Source: Candidatus Omnitrophota bacterium (GTDB lineage: Bacteria; Omnitrophota; Gorgyraeia; Gygaellales; Profunditerraquicolaceae). From it: a stretch of 46,462 nucleotides of DNA. Location: NCBI GenBank assembly GCA_026387475.1, contig JAPLLN010000038.1, positions 1 through 46,462 on the forward strand. Direction: 5' to 3'. Under the pieces are notes generated by a model. The model worked only from the letters and a program-made list of their open reading frames with translations. It was not told the DNA's origin and did no database searches. Of this stretch, positions 1-7,173 are shown one piece after another. Each line of letters opens with the position of its first letter. Within the stretch, counting starts at the first letter, position 1. The translations under genes and the position numbers were made by a program.

Positions 1-561
1 TAAACAGACTGTATCCAGCTTTTGCTTTCTATTCTCCACTACCCATGACTGAAAATCTTTCAGTGTCAGAAGGTCTGGAAAACCATACAAAATATTAATA
101 TTTTTTATTTTCAGGTATTTAGTACTTGCATGCTCTAAAGAAACTATTTGAGCATCTTTTAGTGTAATTTCGAAATCAGTTTTTTTATCGCGACCGCGCA
201 ATATTAGCCATTTAGTAAACTGTCTAACTGACAAAACTTCATTATTATAAGAAGCCCCCAATAAACTACAATAGATTCTATCTTTCAATAACTTTGTATT
301 ATTCACCCAGGGCCATATCGGATTTTCTAATAGATACACCTCGTCTCCATATGACCGAACAAAAATTGGGTTACCATTTCTAAGATTACCTATCCAACCA
401 GCGACAATACATCCAAATATAGCCCATGAGAGTTCAGTCGGCCACTTAAATATTATTAATGAGGCTAATATTAAGGATGCTGTCCATACTTCCCTTAATC
501 TTAAGCTCAACTCCAGGTCTTTACTTAAAAAATCAAAAAATCGATTTATGGTATCCGACAT
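1..561 (-). CDS. Partial hypothetical protein, AT-rich, with membrane segments
   Basis: Reading the minus strand from an ATG at 561 gives 187 codons without a stop to the window edge, so the 5' end is present and the 3' end is cut off. Residues about 26-56 are hydrophobic and could form one or two membrane segments; the remainder is soluble-looking with many Lys, Asn and Ile. I do not recognise the family. The stretch is visibly much richer in A+T than the genes to its right and uses AT-ending codons, unlike its neighbours, which hints at foreign origin. It starts 10 bases after the amidohydrolase stop and has no clear Shine-Dalgarno sequence. It may be cotranscribed with the polyketide operon by position but need not belong to it. 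Confidence 0.6.
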   Translation of the reverse strand, partial: MSDTINRFFDFLSKDLELSLRLREVWTASLILASLIIFKWPTELSWAIFGCIVAGWIGNLRNGNPIFVRSYGDEVYLLENPIWPWVNNTKLLKDRIYCSLLGASYNNEVLSVRQFTKWLILRGRDKKTDFEITLKDAQIVSLEHASTKYLKIKNINILYGFPDLLTLKDFQSWVVENRKQKLDTVCL

Positions 562-571
562 AGAATAATTC

Positions 572-1489
572 TTAGTAATACGAGATGAGCATCTTTTCCA
601 GATTGCCGCCTAAGATTCCTTCTTTAACCTCTTCCGAAAGCTCGAGATTCTGCACTGCCTGTATTGAACTTACTACATCTTTTTTCGCCGGCCAGTCGCT
701 ACCCCATAAAATATGCTTAGGACCTAACAACTCAAGTGCTGCAAGAAAATTAGTTTTAGACTTATCACCGCTAGTATCCACATAAATATTTTTTAAATAA
801 TCCGTAGGGCTGCTTTTCAAATCTTTGACGAAATTCATCCCACGCAGCATCTGGTATGTGGCGTCAAAGCGATGCGTCAAAAACGGGATGACCCCGCCAA
901 AATAAGCAAAGACGAATTTAGTTTTAGAATAATCGCGCAGGATATCCGCCATTAAGAGCTTGCCGATACAAATAGTCGTATCGAAGACGTACTCGATTAC
1001 CGGAGTCAACAAGGGATCCTGCACCCGCTCAAAACCTATTGGGTTTACTATCTGGGAGTGCACGAAAATAGGGATATTTCTACGCTCTGCCTCTCTATAT
1101 ATAGGTAAGAAAGCCGCATCATCCAAGTATTTGCCGCTATAACTGGAGGCGAGGGAAATCGCCTTAAAGCCCAACTCATCAAGCGCCCTTTTCAGCTCAT
1201 TCAGCATATTTTCAGGCTCATCGACCGGCAAAACCGCGGCCCCGATAAATCTTTTAGGATAGCGCTTAATGATCTTAGAGACGTTGTCGTTATAAATCCG
1301 GGCGACTTCTTTAAGGCTCCCTAATTTCAGATGCGCATCTGAGGTAGGATACGTTAAAACCGCCTTGCTGATCCCCGCTTCATCCATAATCCTGGCCTGG
1401 GCTTCGATATCCCCCCAACCCTTATGGAAAAAGTGGGCGTTGCTTATGATCTCATCCGGGAGCCAGTGGCTGTGGCTGTCGATTATCAT
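572..1489 (-). CDS. Amidohydrolase-2 family protein (decarboxylase/hydrolase-like)
   Basis: This 305-residue protein fits the PF04909 amidohydrolase family, a TIM-barrel group that includes ACMSD-type decarboxylases and hydrolases. Visible landmarks are the N-terminal DSHSHW motif (H6, H8), His144 in FVHSQ, and the late GSDWP motif (D265). The usual metal-ligand His before the double Gly (HxGG) appears to be Tyr196, so metal binding may be altered. It is the last clear gene of the polyketide operon and overlaps the 131-residue gene before it by four bases. In that setting it could hydrolyse, decarboxylate or help cyclise a polyketide intermediate. The family assignment is solid; the substrate is inference. 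Confidence 0.85.
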   Translation of the reverse strand: MIIDSHSHWLPDEIISNAHFFHKGWGDIEAQARIMDEAGISKAVLTYPTSDAHLKLGSLKEVARIYNDNVSKIIKRYPKRFIGAAVLPVDEPENMLNELKRALDELGFKAISLASSYSGKYLDDAAFLPIYREAERRNIPIFVHSQIVNPIGFERVQDPLLTPVIEYVFDTTICIGKLLMADILRDYSKTKFVFAYFGGVIPFLTHRFDATYQMLRGMNFVKDLKSSPTDYLKNIYVDTSGDKSKTNFLAALELLGPKHILWGSDWPAKKDVVSSIQAVQNLELSEEVKEGILGGNLEKMLISYY

Positions 1490-1881
1490 TTATGCTCCGC
1501 GCTCTTTAAAATTCGCTCGGTCATCTCTCTTTCATAGAGCGCTTTTATTTTCTCCAGCGCCTTATTGCCCAATTCCTTCTGTATCACCTTTTCAATAGCC
1601 TGCAACTTCATGGCCAGAAAGGTATATTCCGGCCTTATTTGTTTGCCGTCGTATTTTAAGGCAAACCCGTCCAGCTCTTTTTCCAGCATATAGGCCTCAA
1701 AACCGGCGAGCAGTTTCTCTGTTCCCTTAGCCTTATTCTGCTTTTTAAGTTCTTTCAAAATAACTTTATCCACCTCTACCTGGGTGAACTTGCGCTCTAT
1801 CTTATCCAAGGCCTCCTTGGTGGTTTTATAGAACCAGACCAAATAACGCCTTTTAAGATTTTTAATATCCTGATTGTGCAT
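1486..1881 (-). CDS. Hypothetical helical protein in polyketide operon
   Basis: This is a 131-residue, highly charged, mostly helical-looking protein rich in Lys and Glu, with no signal peptide or membrane segment. I do not recognise a family. It begins one base after the SDR gene stop and overlaps the amidohydrolase start by four bases, so it is translationally embedded in the polyketide operon and is very likely expressed with it. There is no cysteine, and I see no enzyme motif. A structural, carrier-interaction or chaperone-like role is possible but unsupported. Confidence 0.75.
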   Translation of the reverse strand: MHNQDIKNLKRRYLVWFYKTTKEALDKIERKFTQVEVDKVILKELKKQNKAKGTEKLLAGFEAYMLEKELDGFALKYDGKQIRPEYTFLAMKLQAIEKVIQKELGNKALEKIKALYEREMTERILKSAEHK

Positions 1882-1882
1882 T

Positions 1883-2653
1883 TTATTTCCCCGGATGCTG
1901 CTGCTTAAACGGTATGACGGGCGCTACCCACGGCGTCTGCTGGTTGATAATAGCTATTTCCAGCGGGCAGACATTAGCCGGAACAGTAAGCGCAAACTTT
2001 AGCGCATTTTCAATCGCTTCAGTAGACATTAAACGTGAAGTATCCTCGGTGACATTCTTCAGTTTTCCCGTAAGGTCAGTATCGGTGACGCCGGGGAGCA
2101 GCGAAGTAACCTTGATGCCGTAATCGCGTATCTCCCAGAAAAGCCCCTTAAGAAAAGCGCGCAACCCTACTTTTAACGAGCTATAAACTATAAAGGTGCG
2201 CGGGAGCGGATCGCAAAGCGTAGAGCCGGAAACCATATTGATGATGGCGCCGGACTTCTGCTTGATCATATCATTGATCACCAGGCGGATCAGGCGCACA
2301 TATCCCAGATAATTTGTATGCGCTAATTTCTCGAAATCCTCTATCGGCTGCTTCTCGAAAGGATACTGGCTTGAGATCCCGGCATTATTGATCAGGATAT
2401 CGATACGGCCGTATTTTTCCTTGGTCTTATTGACTAGATTCTCAAGGTCTTCTAACTTGGTCACGTCGCACTCTACCGGGAGGACTTCGACTTTATATTT
2501 CTTGGCGATTTCATCCGCGGTTTCTTTTAAAGGCTCGATCTGGCGCGCGGCAATAGCCAGGTTTATCCCTAAGCTTGCTGCGGTAGAAGCCAGGGCTTTA
2601 CCTATTCCGCGGCTTGCTCCGGTGACAATGGCAACCCTTCCTTTTAAATCCAT
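1883..2653 (-). CDS. Short-chain dehydrogenase/reductase (probable polyketide ketoreductase)
   Basis: The 256-residue sequence is a classical SDR. It has the TGASRGIG cofactor loop (residues 11-18), the NNAG motif (about 89-92), Ser142/Ser144 and the YSSLK catalytic pair Tyr157 and Lys161. Such enzymes use NAD(P)H to reduce ketones. Length and motifs are complete. It lies between the SRPBCC cyclase and the 131-residue gene in the polyketide operon, so the natural inference is a ketoreductase acting on the poly-beta-keto chain or on a cyclised intermediate. A FabG-like role in fatty acid synthesis is the alternative, but the neighbourhood argues against it. Confidence 0.9.
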   Translation of the reverse strand: MDLKGRVAIVTGASRGIGKALASTAASLGINLAIAARQIEPLKETADEIAKKYKVEVLPVECDVTKLEDLENLVNKTKEKYGRIDILINNAGISSQYPFEKQPIEDFEKLAHTNYLGYVRLIRLVINDMIKQKSGAIINMVSGSTLCDPLPRTFIVYSSLKVGLRAFLKGLFWEIRDYGIKVTSLLPGVTDTDLTGKLKNVTEDTSRLMSTEAIENALKFALTVPANVCPLEIAIINQQTPWVAPVIPFKQQHPGK

Positions 2654-2668
2654 GGCATTATTCCTTTC

Positions 2669-3112
2669 TTATTTATTCGCTGCTTTCTCGATAGAATCTT
2701 TAAATATCTTTAAATTATCCTTGGAGTGCTTATTGATAAAACCCTCAACCTGTTCGTCATTAAACTTTGCTTTTTCGTCCATCTCAAAATGCTGGATCCA
2801 AACCAACTCCACCCCTTCCGGCTTAGGAGTATATAACCAGACGATTTTCATGTACTTAAAGGGAAATTTCGGCTCCTGTCTTTCAGCATAAGCGAAATAT
2901 TTGTCTTTAAAGAGCAGGCGCCAGGAGACCCAGGACTTGCCTTCATCATCTGTAAGGCGAAAGGTGATTTTATTATCTTTTTTCTCCACTACTTCCGCCT
3001 TCTGATATTCTCCGCCGAATAATTCCGTCCAGCGCGGGATATCATTAGAAATATCGAATACCTTATCGTAAGGCGCGTTAATAATAATCGAGTTGCAAGT
3101 ATGCCCGGCCAT
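2669..3112 (-). CDS. SRPBCC polyketide aromatase/cyclase (WhiE-ORFVI/TcmN-like)
   Basis: The 147-residue protein is a single START/SRPBCC domain. Its opening (MAGHT, then an I-I-x-A-P segment, an ND pair, a W and LF) recalls the first 30 residues of streptomycete aromatic polyketide cyclases of the WhiE ORF VI type. The middle YM-x-I-x-W segment and the later W-x-Q-x-F segment also fit. In that family a hydrophobic cavity folds and aromatises the ACP-bound poly-beta-keto chain. The gene sits two bases after the cupin and 15 bases before the SDR, within the ketosynthase/ACP operon. Resemblance is judged from memory of the family; a profile search would settle it. Confidence 0.85.
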   Translation of the reverse strand: MAGHTCNSIIINAPYDKVFDISNDIPRWTELFGGEYQKAEVVEKKDNKITFRLTDDEGKSWVSWRLLFKDKYFAYAERQEPKFPFKYMKIVWLYTPKPEGVELVWIQHFEMDEKAKFNDEQVEGFINKHSKDNLKIFKDSIEKAANK

Positions 3113-3114
3113 AA

Positions 3115-3441
3115 TTATTTCTCCTTTCCCATCAGACTCAATAAAATCGCTAAATTCGAATCCTTATCTGCGCTCAATGAATGGGGCGCCCCTGCCGGCA
3201 TAAAGATAAATACGCCCGGGCTCATCCGGATCTTCTTACCCCCTAAAACAAAAATCCCTTTGCCTTTTAAGACCGTTACTGCCGCTTCGCGGGTCGAAGT
3301 ATGCTCGGAAATATCGGTCCCCTTGGCCAGGCACATCAAGGTATAATTTGAGGTCTCGGTCTTAACCAATACCTTGCTGAAAATCCCTTCCTTGGGAAAC
3401 TCCATTAATCTTTTCAAATCTTTAAGTTCGGATTTAATCAT
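3115..3441 (-). CDS. Cupin-domain protein (possible polyketide cyclase)
   Basis: This 108-residue protein is a small single-domain cupin. The central part has the double-Gly beta-barrel signature (a KGKG turn, then a GG, then PGVFIFMPAGAPHS), with the His near residue 90 in the second cupin motif. The first motif is poorly conserved: where HxH is expected there is a DISEHTSTREA segment with only one His. Small cupins occur in streptomycete spore-pigment (whiE ORF II) and other aromatic polyketide clusters, where they assist ring closure. It sits two bases from each neighbour in the operon. A cyclase or isomerase role is inferred from context. Confidence 0.8.
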   Translation of the reverse strand: MIKSELKDLKRLMEFPKEGIFSKVLVKTETSNYTLMCLAKGTDISEHTSTREAAVTVLKGKGIFVLGGKKIRMSPGVFIFMPAGAPHSLSADKDSNLAILLSLMGKEK

Positions 3442-3443
3442 TA

Positions 3444-4241
3444 TTATAAGATTGCGACTACGCGCGACCAGGCAGCTCCGGTGCGTTTGATCTTGACCGG
3501 AAAACAGATGACCTTAAAACCAAAATCCGGCAAATTCTCCAAGTTCGCGAGGCGCTCAATGTGAATAAACTCACGCTTCCTGCCGTAAAAATGAGCCGGG
3601 TATAAATATTTGATGTCTTTTTTCTCTAAGAATTCCTTAAGCATAAAACGGTACGGCCGGTCTATCCCCATCGTATCCGTGCCGAATATCTTTACACCCC
3701 GATTCAAAAGGTAATCTATGGCCAGTGGGTCTATACCGGGATAATCCGTAAAATATTTAGGGGAGCCGTGCAATTTATCCGCGCCGGTCTGGATCAAGAC
3801 TATATCGTTAGGCTTAAGGGCGTACTTGATCTTTTTTAGAGCCTCTTCTATATCCTGCGGCCCGATAGTTTCCGCAGGTTTCTTGTGGGTCATATCCAGT
3901 TTTACGCCGTCGTTATAACACCAATCCAGCGGGATCTCTTCCGCGGTCTTGGAAGGCCGGTTTTCTGACTTTGAGCCGTAATGAAAAGAGTAATCCAGGT
4001 GCGTTCCCACATGGACCGGGGCATGCACTATCTCCAAAGAAAGGAATTCTTCGTCCGGAAGGTCTTCCTTTTTAAGGATGCGCGCCCCTAACGCGTATTT
4101 TATTTTGCCGAGCAAAGTTTTACCCATGATCACGCGGTTGAATTTCTCCACCCCGGCTTTATGGGAGATGCGCTCGATATCGACCTTATGCACCTCAAAA
4201 GCCTTCTCGTCGATGGGAAGGCTTATATCGATTATCTTCAT
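3444..4241 (-). CDS. Cyclase family protein (PF04199, kynurenine formamidase-like)
   Basis: The 265-residue protein carries the metal-binding signature HVGTHLDYSFH, the HxGTHxDxxxH motif of PF04199, at about residues 77-87. This fold includes kynurenine formamidases, other metal-dependent hydrolases, and cyclases of aromatic polyketide pathways. Later landmarks are GTDTMGIDRP and the C-terminal PVKIKRTGAAWSRVVA, typical of the family's closing segment. It overlaps the ACP gene by four bases and precedes the cupin by two, so it is tightly coupled to the carrier protein. The most likely role is a later ring-closing or chain-releasing step. Amide hydrolysis is the alternative. Confidence 0.88.
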   Translation of the reverse strand: MKIIDISLPIDEKAFEVHKVDIERISHKAGVEKFNRVIMGKTLLGKIKYALGARILKKEDLPDEEFLSLEIVHAPVHVGTHLDYSFHYGSKSENRPSKTAEEIPLDWCYNDGVKLDMTHKKPAETIGPQDIEEALKKIKYALKPNDIVLIQTGADKLHGSPKYFTDYPGIDPLAIDYLLNRGVKIFGTDTMGIDRPYRFMLKEFLEKKDIKYLYPAHFYGRKREFIHIERLANLENLPDFGFKVICFPVKIKRTGAAWSRVVAIL

Positions 4242-4468
4242 TGGCCTATTTTAGACTGAACTACTTTAGCGATATCGCTGATAGTGGAAAACTTAGTGAT
4301 ATCCTTAGGGTTTAACTTAATATTAAACTCCTTGCTTAAGGCAATCACAGTCTCCACCATCTCCGTCGAATCCACGCCTATGGAATCCTGCAAAGACACG
4401 TCGTCTTTAAGCTCTTCCGGCTTGACTCTTAATAATTTTACTAAAACCTCTTTGATCTTATTTTTCAT
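4238..4468 (-). CDS. Acyl carrier protein of the polyketide operon
   Basis: This 76-residue protein has the size and helix pattern of an acyl carrier protein. The phosphopantetheine attachment motif is G-V-D-S-T-E-M, with Ser34 as the modification site. It is acidic around the motif. It overlaps the radical SAM gene upstream and the cyclase downstream by four bases each, so it is stoichiometrically tied to the polyketide enzymes. This is probably the dedicated ACP that carries the poly-beta-keto chain, distinct from the fatty acid ACP. No phosphopantetheinyl transferase or malonyl transacylase is in the window; these are presumably shared with fatty acid synthesis. Confidence 0.93.
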   Translation of the reverse strand: MKNKIKEVLVKLLRVKPEELKDDVSLQDSIGVDSTEMVETVIALSKEFNIKLNPKDITKFSTISDIAKVVQSKIGQ

Positions 4469-5928
4469 ATTTGCACCTCACCCTTAGTCGCAGCTGCCTC
4501 CCATTTGTTGATACCATCCATGACATCCTTAAAGCAAAGTTTAGCCAACGGATCGAAATCGCTCTCCATGATCCGGTTTATGCGCCCGGGCTTAGAGAAG
4601 AATTCGCGCATGCACCATGAACCCAGGCGGCCTAAGTCTTCAGTGCTCAAATGATCCGTAGGGATAACCGGATGCAGAAAATCCCAGGTGCTGAAATCCA
4701 CTTTTTTAGGATCGACCCACCCTTTCTTTAAAGCGATCCTCCACATCGGCGAATTCGGCGCGGGAGTTACATAACCGACCCAAAGAATATCCGGATCGAC
4801 CTCGTCGGTAAACTCAAAACGCTGCTTGATGATCTCCTCAGTGTCATAATCAAAACCCATCATGATATCCGCGACAATTGCGATATCGTTTTTTCGCAGG
4901 ATCTCGATGGTCTTTTTGATCTGATCCAGAGTGATGCCTTTGGCGATCTTCTTAAGTTCCGATTGCGTAGTGACCTCGATCCCGAAGACGCCCATAAAAA
5001 GACCGTTCTCTTTCATAAGCGGTAAAATCGATTCGCAGTTGACCCAGTCGATGGCGCGGCCTAAAGAAACCCACTTGATCGGATTATTAGACGCCTTTTT
5101 GAGCTCGCAGAATTTCTGCACCCTCTTGGGGTCGACATTAAAATTATCATCCTGAATAACTACGACCTTTACCCCGTATTTTCTATGCAGGAGATTCAAC
5201 TCCTCCATAACCCTTTCCGGAGATTTTGCGCGCCATTTCAAGAAATCCGAAGGCGAGCGCGGGTCAAACTGGTCCCACTCATAACAAAAAGTACAGGCCG
5301 AAGGGCAGCCGCGGGAAGTAACCATATCCACGAACGGCTTCCAGTAAGTATGGCCCACGTATTTATCCATAGGAAACAGATCATACGCCGGAAGCGGGAG
5401 TTTATCTAAATCCATCATCAGCGGCTTATGCGGCCCCATGATGATCTCGCCGTTGACGCGCGAAGTCACGCCACCTACATCTTTAAGAGGCTTATTCTTA
5501 TCTATTGCCTCGATCAGGTCGCCGAAAGACTCTTCTTCTCCCATGACCACAAAATCCACGGCCGGGTTTTCTTCCAAAGTATGCACAGGCATCGCGGAAT
5601 ACCATAAACCCCCGAAGATGATCTTGGTCTTGGGCAGGGCAACCTTGATTTTAACCGCCGCGTCCTTAAAATGCCTTAGAACTCCGTAACCACCGTATCC
5701 GTGCAACTGTTCGCCCATGACCACAACGTCCGGATTGATAGCCTTGACCTTTTCAACTAGAGCGTCCATCGGGATCTGGTCGGCTTTTCCGTCGATAACC
5801 GCGACATCAGCATAGCCCCTGGTTTCTCTGACGTAAGCCGCCCAATGGGCATAGAGCTGATTAGGCGACCTGTGAATTCCATGGGTAGCCCATGCGCCGA
5901 CTTTCGGCATAACAAATAAAATCTTCAT
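4465..5928 (-). CDS. B12-binding radical SAM enzyme, BchE-like
   Basis: The 487-residue protein has an N-terminal Rossmann-type B12-binding region (about 1-165) and a radical SAM domain starting at about residue 200. The Cys motif RGCPSACTFCYEW gives the CxxxCxxC ligands of a 4Fe-4S cluster. The layout matches class B/BchE-like enzymes such as the anaerobic Mg-protoporphyrin monomethyl ester cyclase, which inserts water-derived oxygen; others methylate or rearrange rings. A canonical DxHxxGG B12 loop is not evident: the equivalent segment reads MGEQLHGYGG. The gene lies between the ketosynthase pair and the ACP. In an anaerobe it could hydroxylate, methylate or contract the polyketide in place of O2-dependent monooxygenases. 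Family is firm; chemistry is inference. Confidence 0.9.
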   Translation of the reverse strand: MKILFVMPKVGAWATHGIHRSPNQLYAHWAAYVRETRGYADVAVIDGKADQIPMDALVEKVKAINPDVVVMGEQLHGYGGYGVLRHFKDAAVKIKVALPKTKIIFGGLWYSAMPVHTLEENPAVDFVVMGEEESFGDLIEAIDKNKPLKDVGGVTSRVNGEIIMGPHKPLMMDLDKLPLPAYDLFPMDKYVGHTYWKPFVDMVTSRGCPSACTFCYEWDQFDPRSPSDFLKWRAKSPERVMEELNLLHRKYGVKVVVIQDDNFNVDPKRVQKFCELKKASNNPIKWVSLGRAIDWVNCESILPLMKENGLFMGVFGIEVTTQSELKKIAKGITLDQIKKTIEILRKNDIAIVADIMMGFDYDTEEIIKQRFEFTDEVDPDILWVGYVTPAPNSPMWRIALKKGWVDPKKVDFSTWDFLHPVIPTDHLSTEDLGRLGSWCMREFFSKPGRINRIMESDFDPLAKLCFKDVMDGINKWEAAATKGEVQI

Positions 5929-5940
5929 CGTTCTTCTCCT

Positions 5941-7173
5941 TTAGGGTTTCTCTACGACCAGAGCGGAATTTATTCCGCCGCGGCCGCGCGAGATGATCAA
6001 TGCCTTCTCTATTCTTTTTTCTTTGGCTTCCTTACCTATATTATAATTCAAAGACTTATCCGCCGGCTCATCCAGATTGACGGTCGGAGGAATAAGGCTG
6101 TGCTCCATGGCTAAGACCGTTGTGATCATATCCACGGCGCCTGACGCGCCCAGAAGATTTCCGAACATGGACTTGGGGCAGCTGACCGGGATATCCTTAG
6201 CCCTTGCGCCGAAAACACTTTTTATGGCGGCGATCTCCGAGTTATCCCAGATATCCACGGCTAAACCGTCTAAACTTATGTAATCTATTTTATCCGCGCT
6301 CACACCAGCGTCATTCAACGCCATATTAATGGCGCGCGCTAATTCTTTACCGTCGGAAGCAGGCTTGATCCTGTCTACCGCGTCGCAGCTGGTCCCGTAA
6401 CCCGAGATCAAAGCCTGGATGACCGCTTTGCGCGACTTTGCCCGCTCAACGTTCTCCATGACCACGATCCCCGAGCCTTCTCCGATGACAAATCCGTCGC
6501 GTTTCTTATCAAAGGGACGGTATGCTTCAGACGGATGCGCGTTATTTTTTGAAAGCGCGCCGTAAGTATTACAGCACAACAATGCGTAAGGAGTAACCGG
6601 GGCTTCCATGCCGCCGGCAAGGATCATATTTAATTTACTTTTGGATAAAACCTTGCGCGCATACCCTAAGGCCATAAGAGAGCTCGCCCGGTCAGCCACT
6701 ACAGTCTTACTAAAACCTTTAATGCCGTAATAGATGGAGACCTGGCCCTGGGGCGCTGCCGGAAACCACGCCGAGGCCATATAAGGAGAGACCCCTTCGC
6801 GTCCCTCGATGTAAAGGTCGCGTAATTCCGTCTCGGCATAAAGCCATCCGCCGATGGCATTACCTAGAAATATCCCCACGAGATTAGGGTCTTCGTTCTT
6901 TATATCGATGCCCGCGTCCTGAAGCGCCATTTCAGATGCGATCAGGGCCATATGCGAGAAGGCGTCGATCTTTTTTAAGAGCCTCTCCGAGACGTGGGTG
7001 TATTTTTCCAGGTCGTCGATCTGTCCGGCGATATGCGACGGATACTTTGAGGCGTCAAAACGCGTGATCTCTTTGACAAACGACCTTCCGGATTTAATAT
7101 TTGCCCAGAACTGGCGCTTGCCTATTCCGGAGGGAGCGACTATGCCTGTACCCGTGATCGCGATTTTTTCCAT
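5941..7173 (-). CDS. Ketosynthase-like chain length factor (KS-beta), active site lost
   Basis: This 410-residue protein is a full-length beta-ketoacyl synthase fold whose catalytic residues have been replaced. Aligning it by eye with the preceding ketosynthase places Arg162 where the nucleophilic Cys should be, Asp302 for the first His and Asn339 for the second; the Lys (334) is retained. In type II polyketide synthases the KS-beta or chain length factor is a paired, acyl-transfer-dead subunit that sets chain length; classical ones carry Gln at the Cys position. The start overlaps the KS-alpha stop by one base (TAATG), typical of obligate heterodimer pairs. The Arg substitution is unusual and is discussed in the findings. 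Confidence 0.92.
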   Translation of the reverse strand: MEKIAITGTGIVAPSGIGKRQFWANIKSGRSFVKEITRFDASKYPSHIAGQIDDLEKYTHVSERLLKKIDAFSHMALIASEMALQDAGIDIKNEDPNLVGIFLGNAIGGWLYAETELRDLYIEGREGVSPYMASAWFPAAPQGQVSIYYGIKGFSKTVVADRASSLMALGYARKVLSKSKLNMILAGGMEAPVTPYALLCCNTYGALSKNNAHPSEAYRPFDKKRDGFVIGEGSGIVVMENVERAKSRKAVIQALISGYGTSCDAVDRIKPASDGKELARAINMALNDAGVSADKIDYISLDGLAVDIWDNSEIAAIKSVFGARAKDIPVSCPKSMFGNLLGASGAVDMITTVLAMEHSLIPPTVNLDEPADKSLNYNIGKEAKEKRIEKALIISRGRGGINSALVVEKP

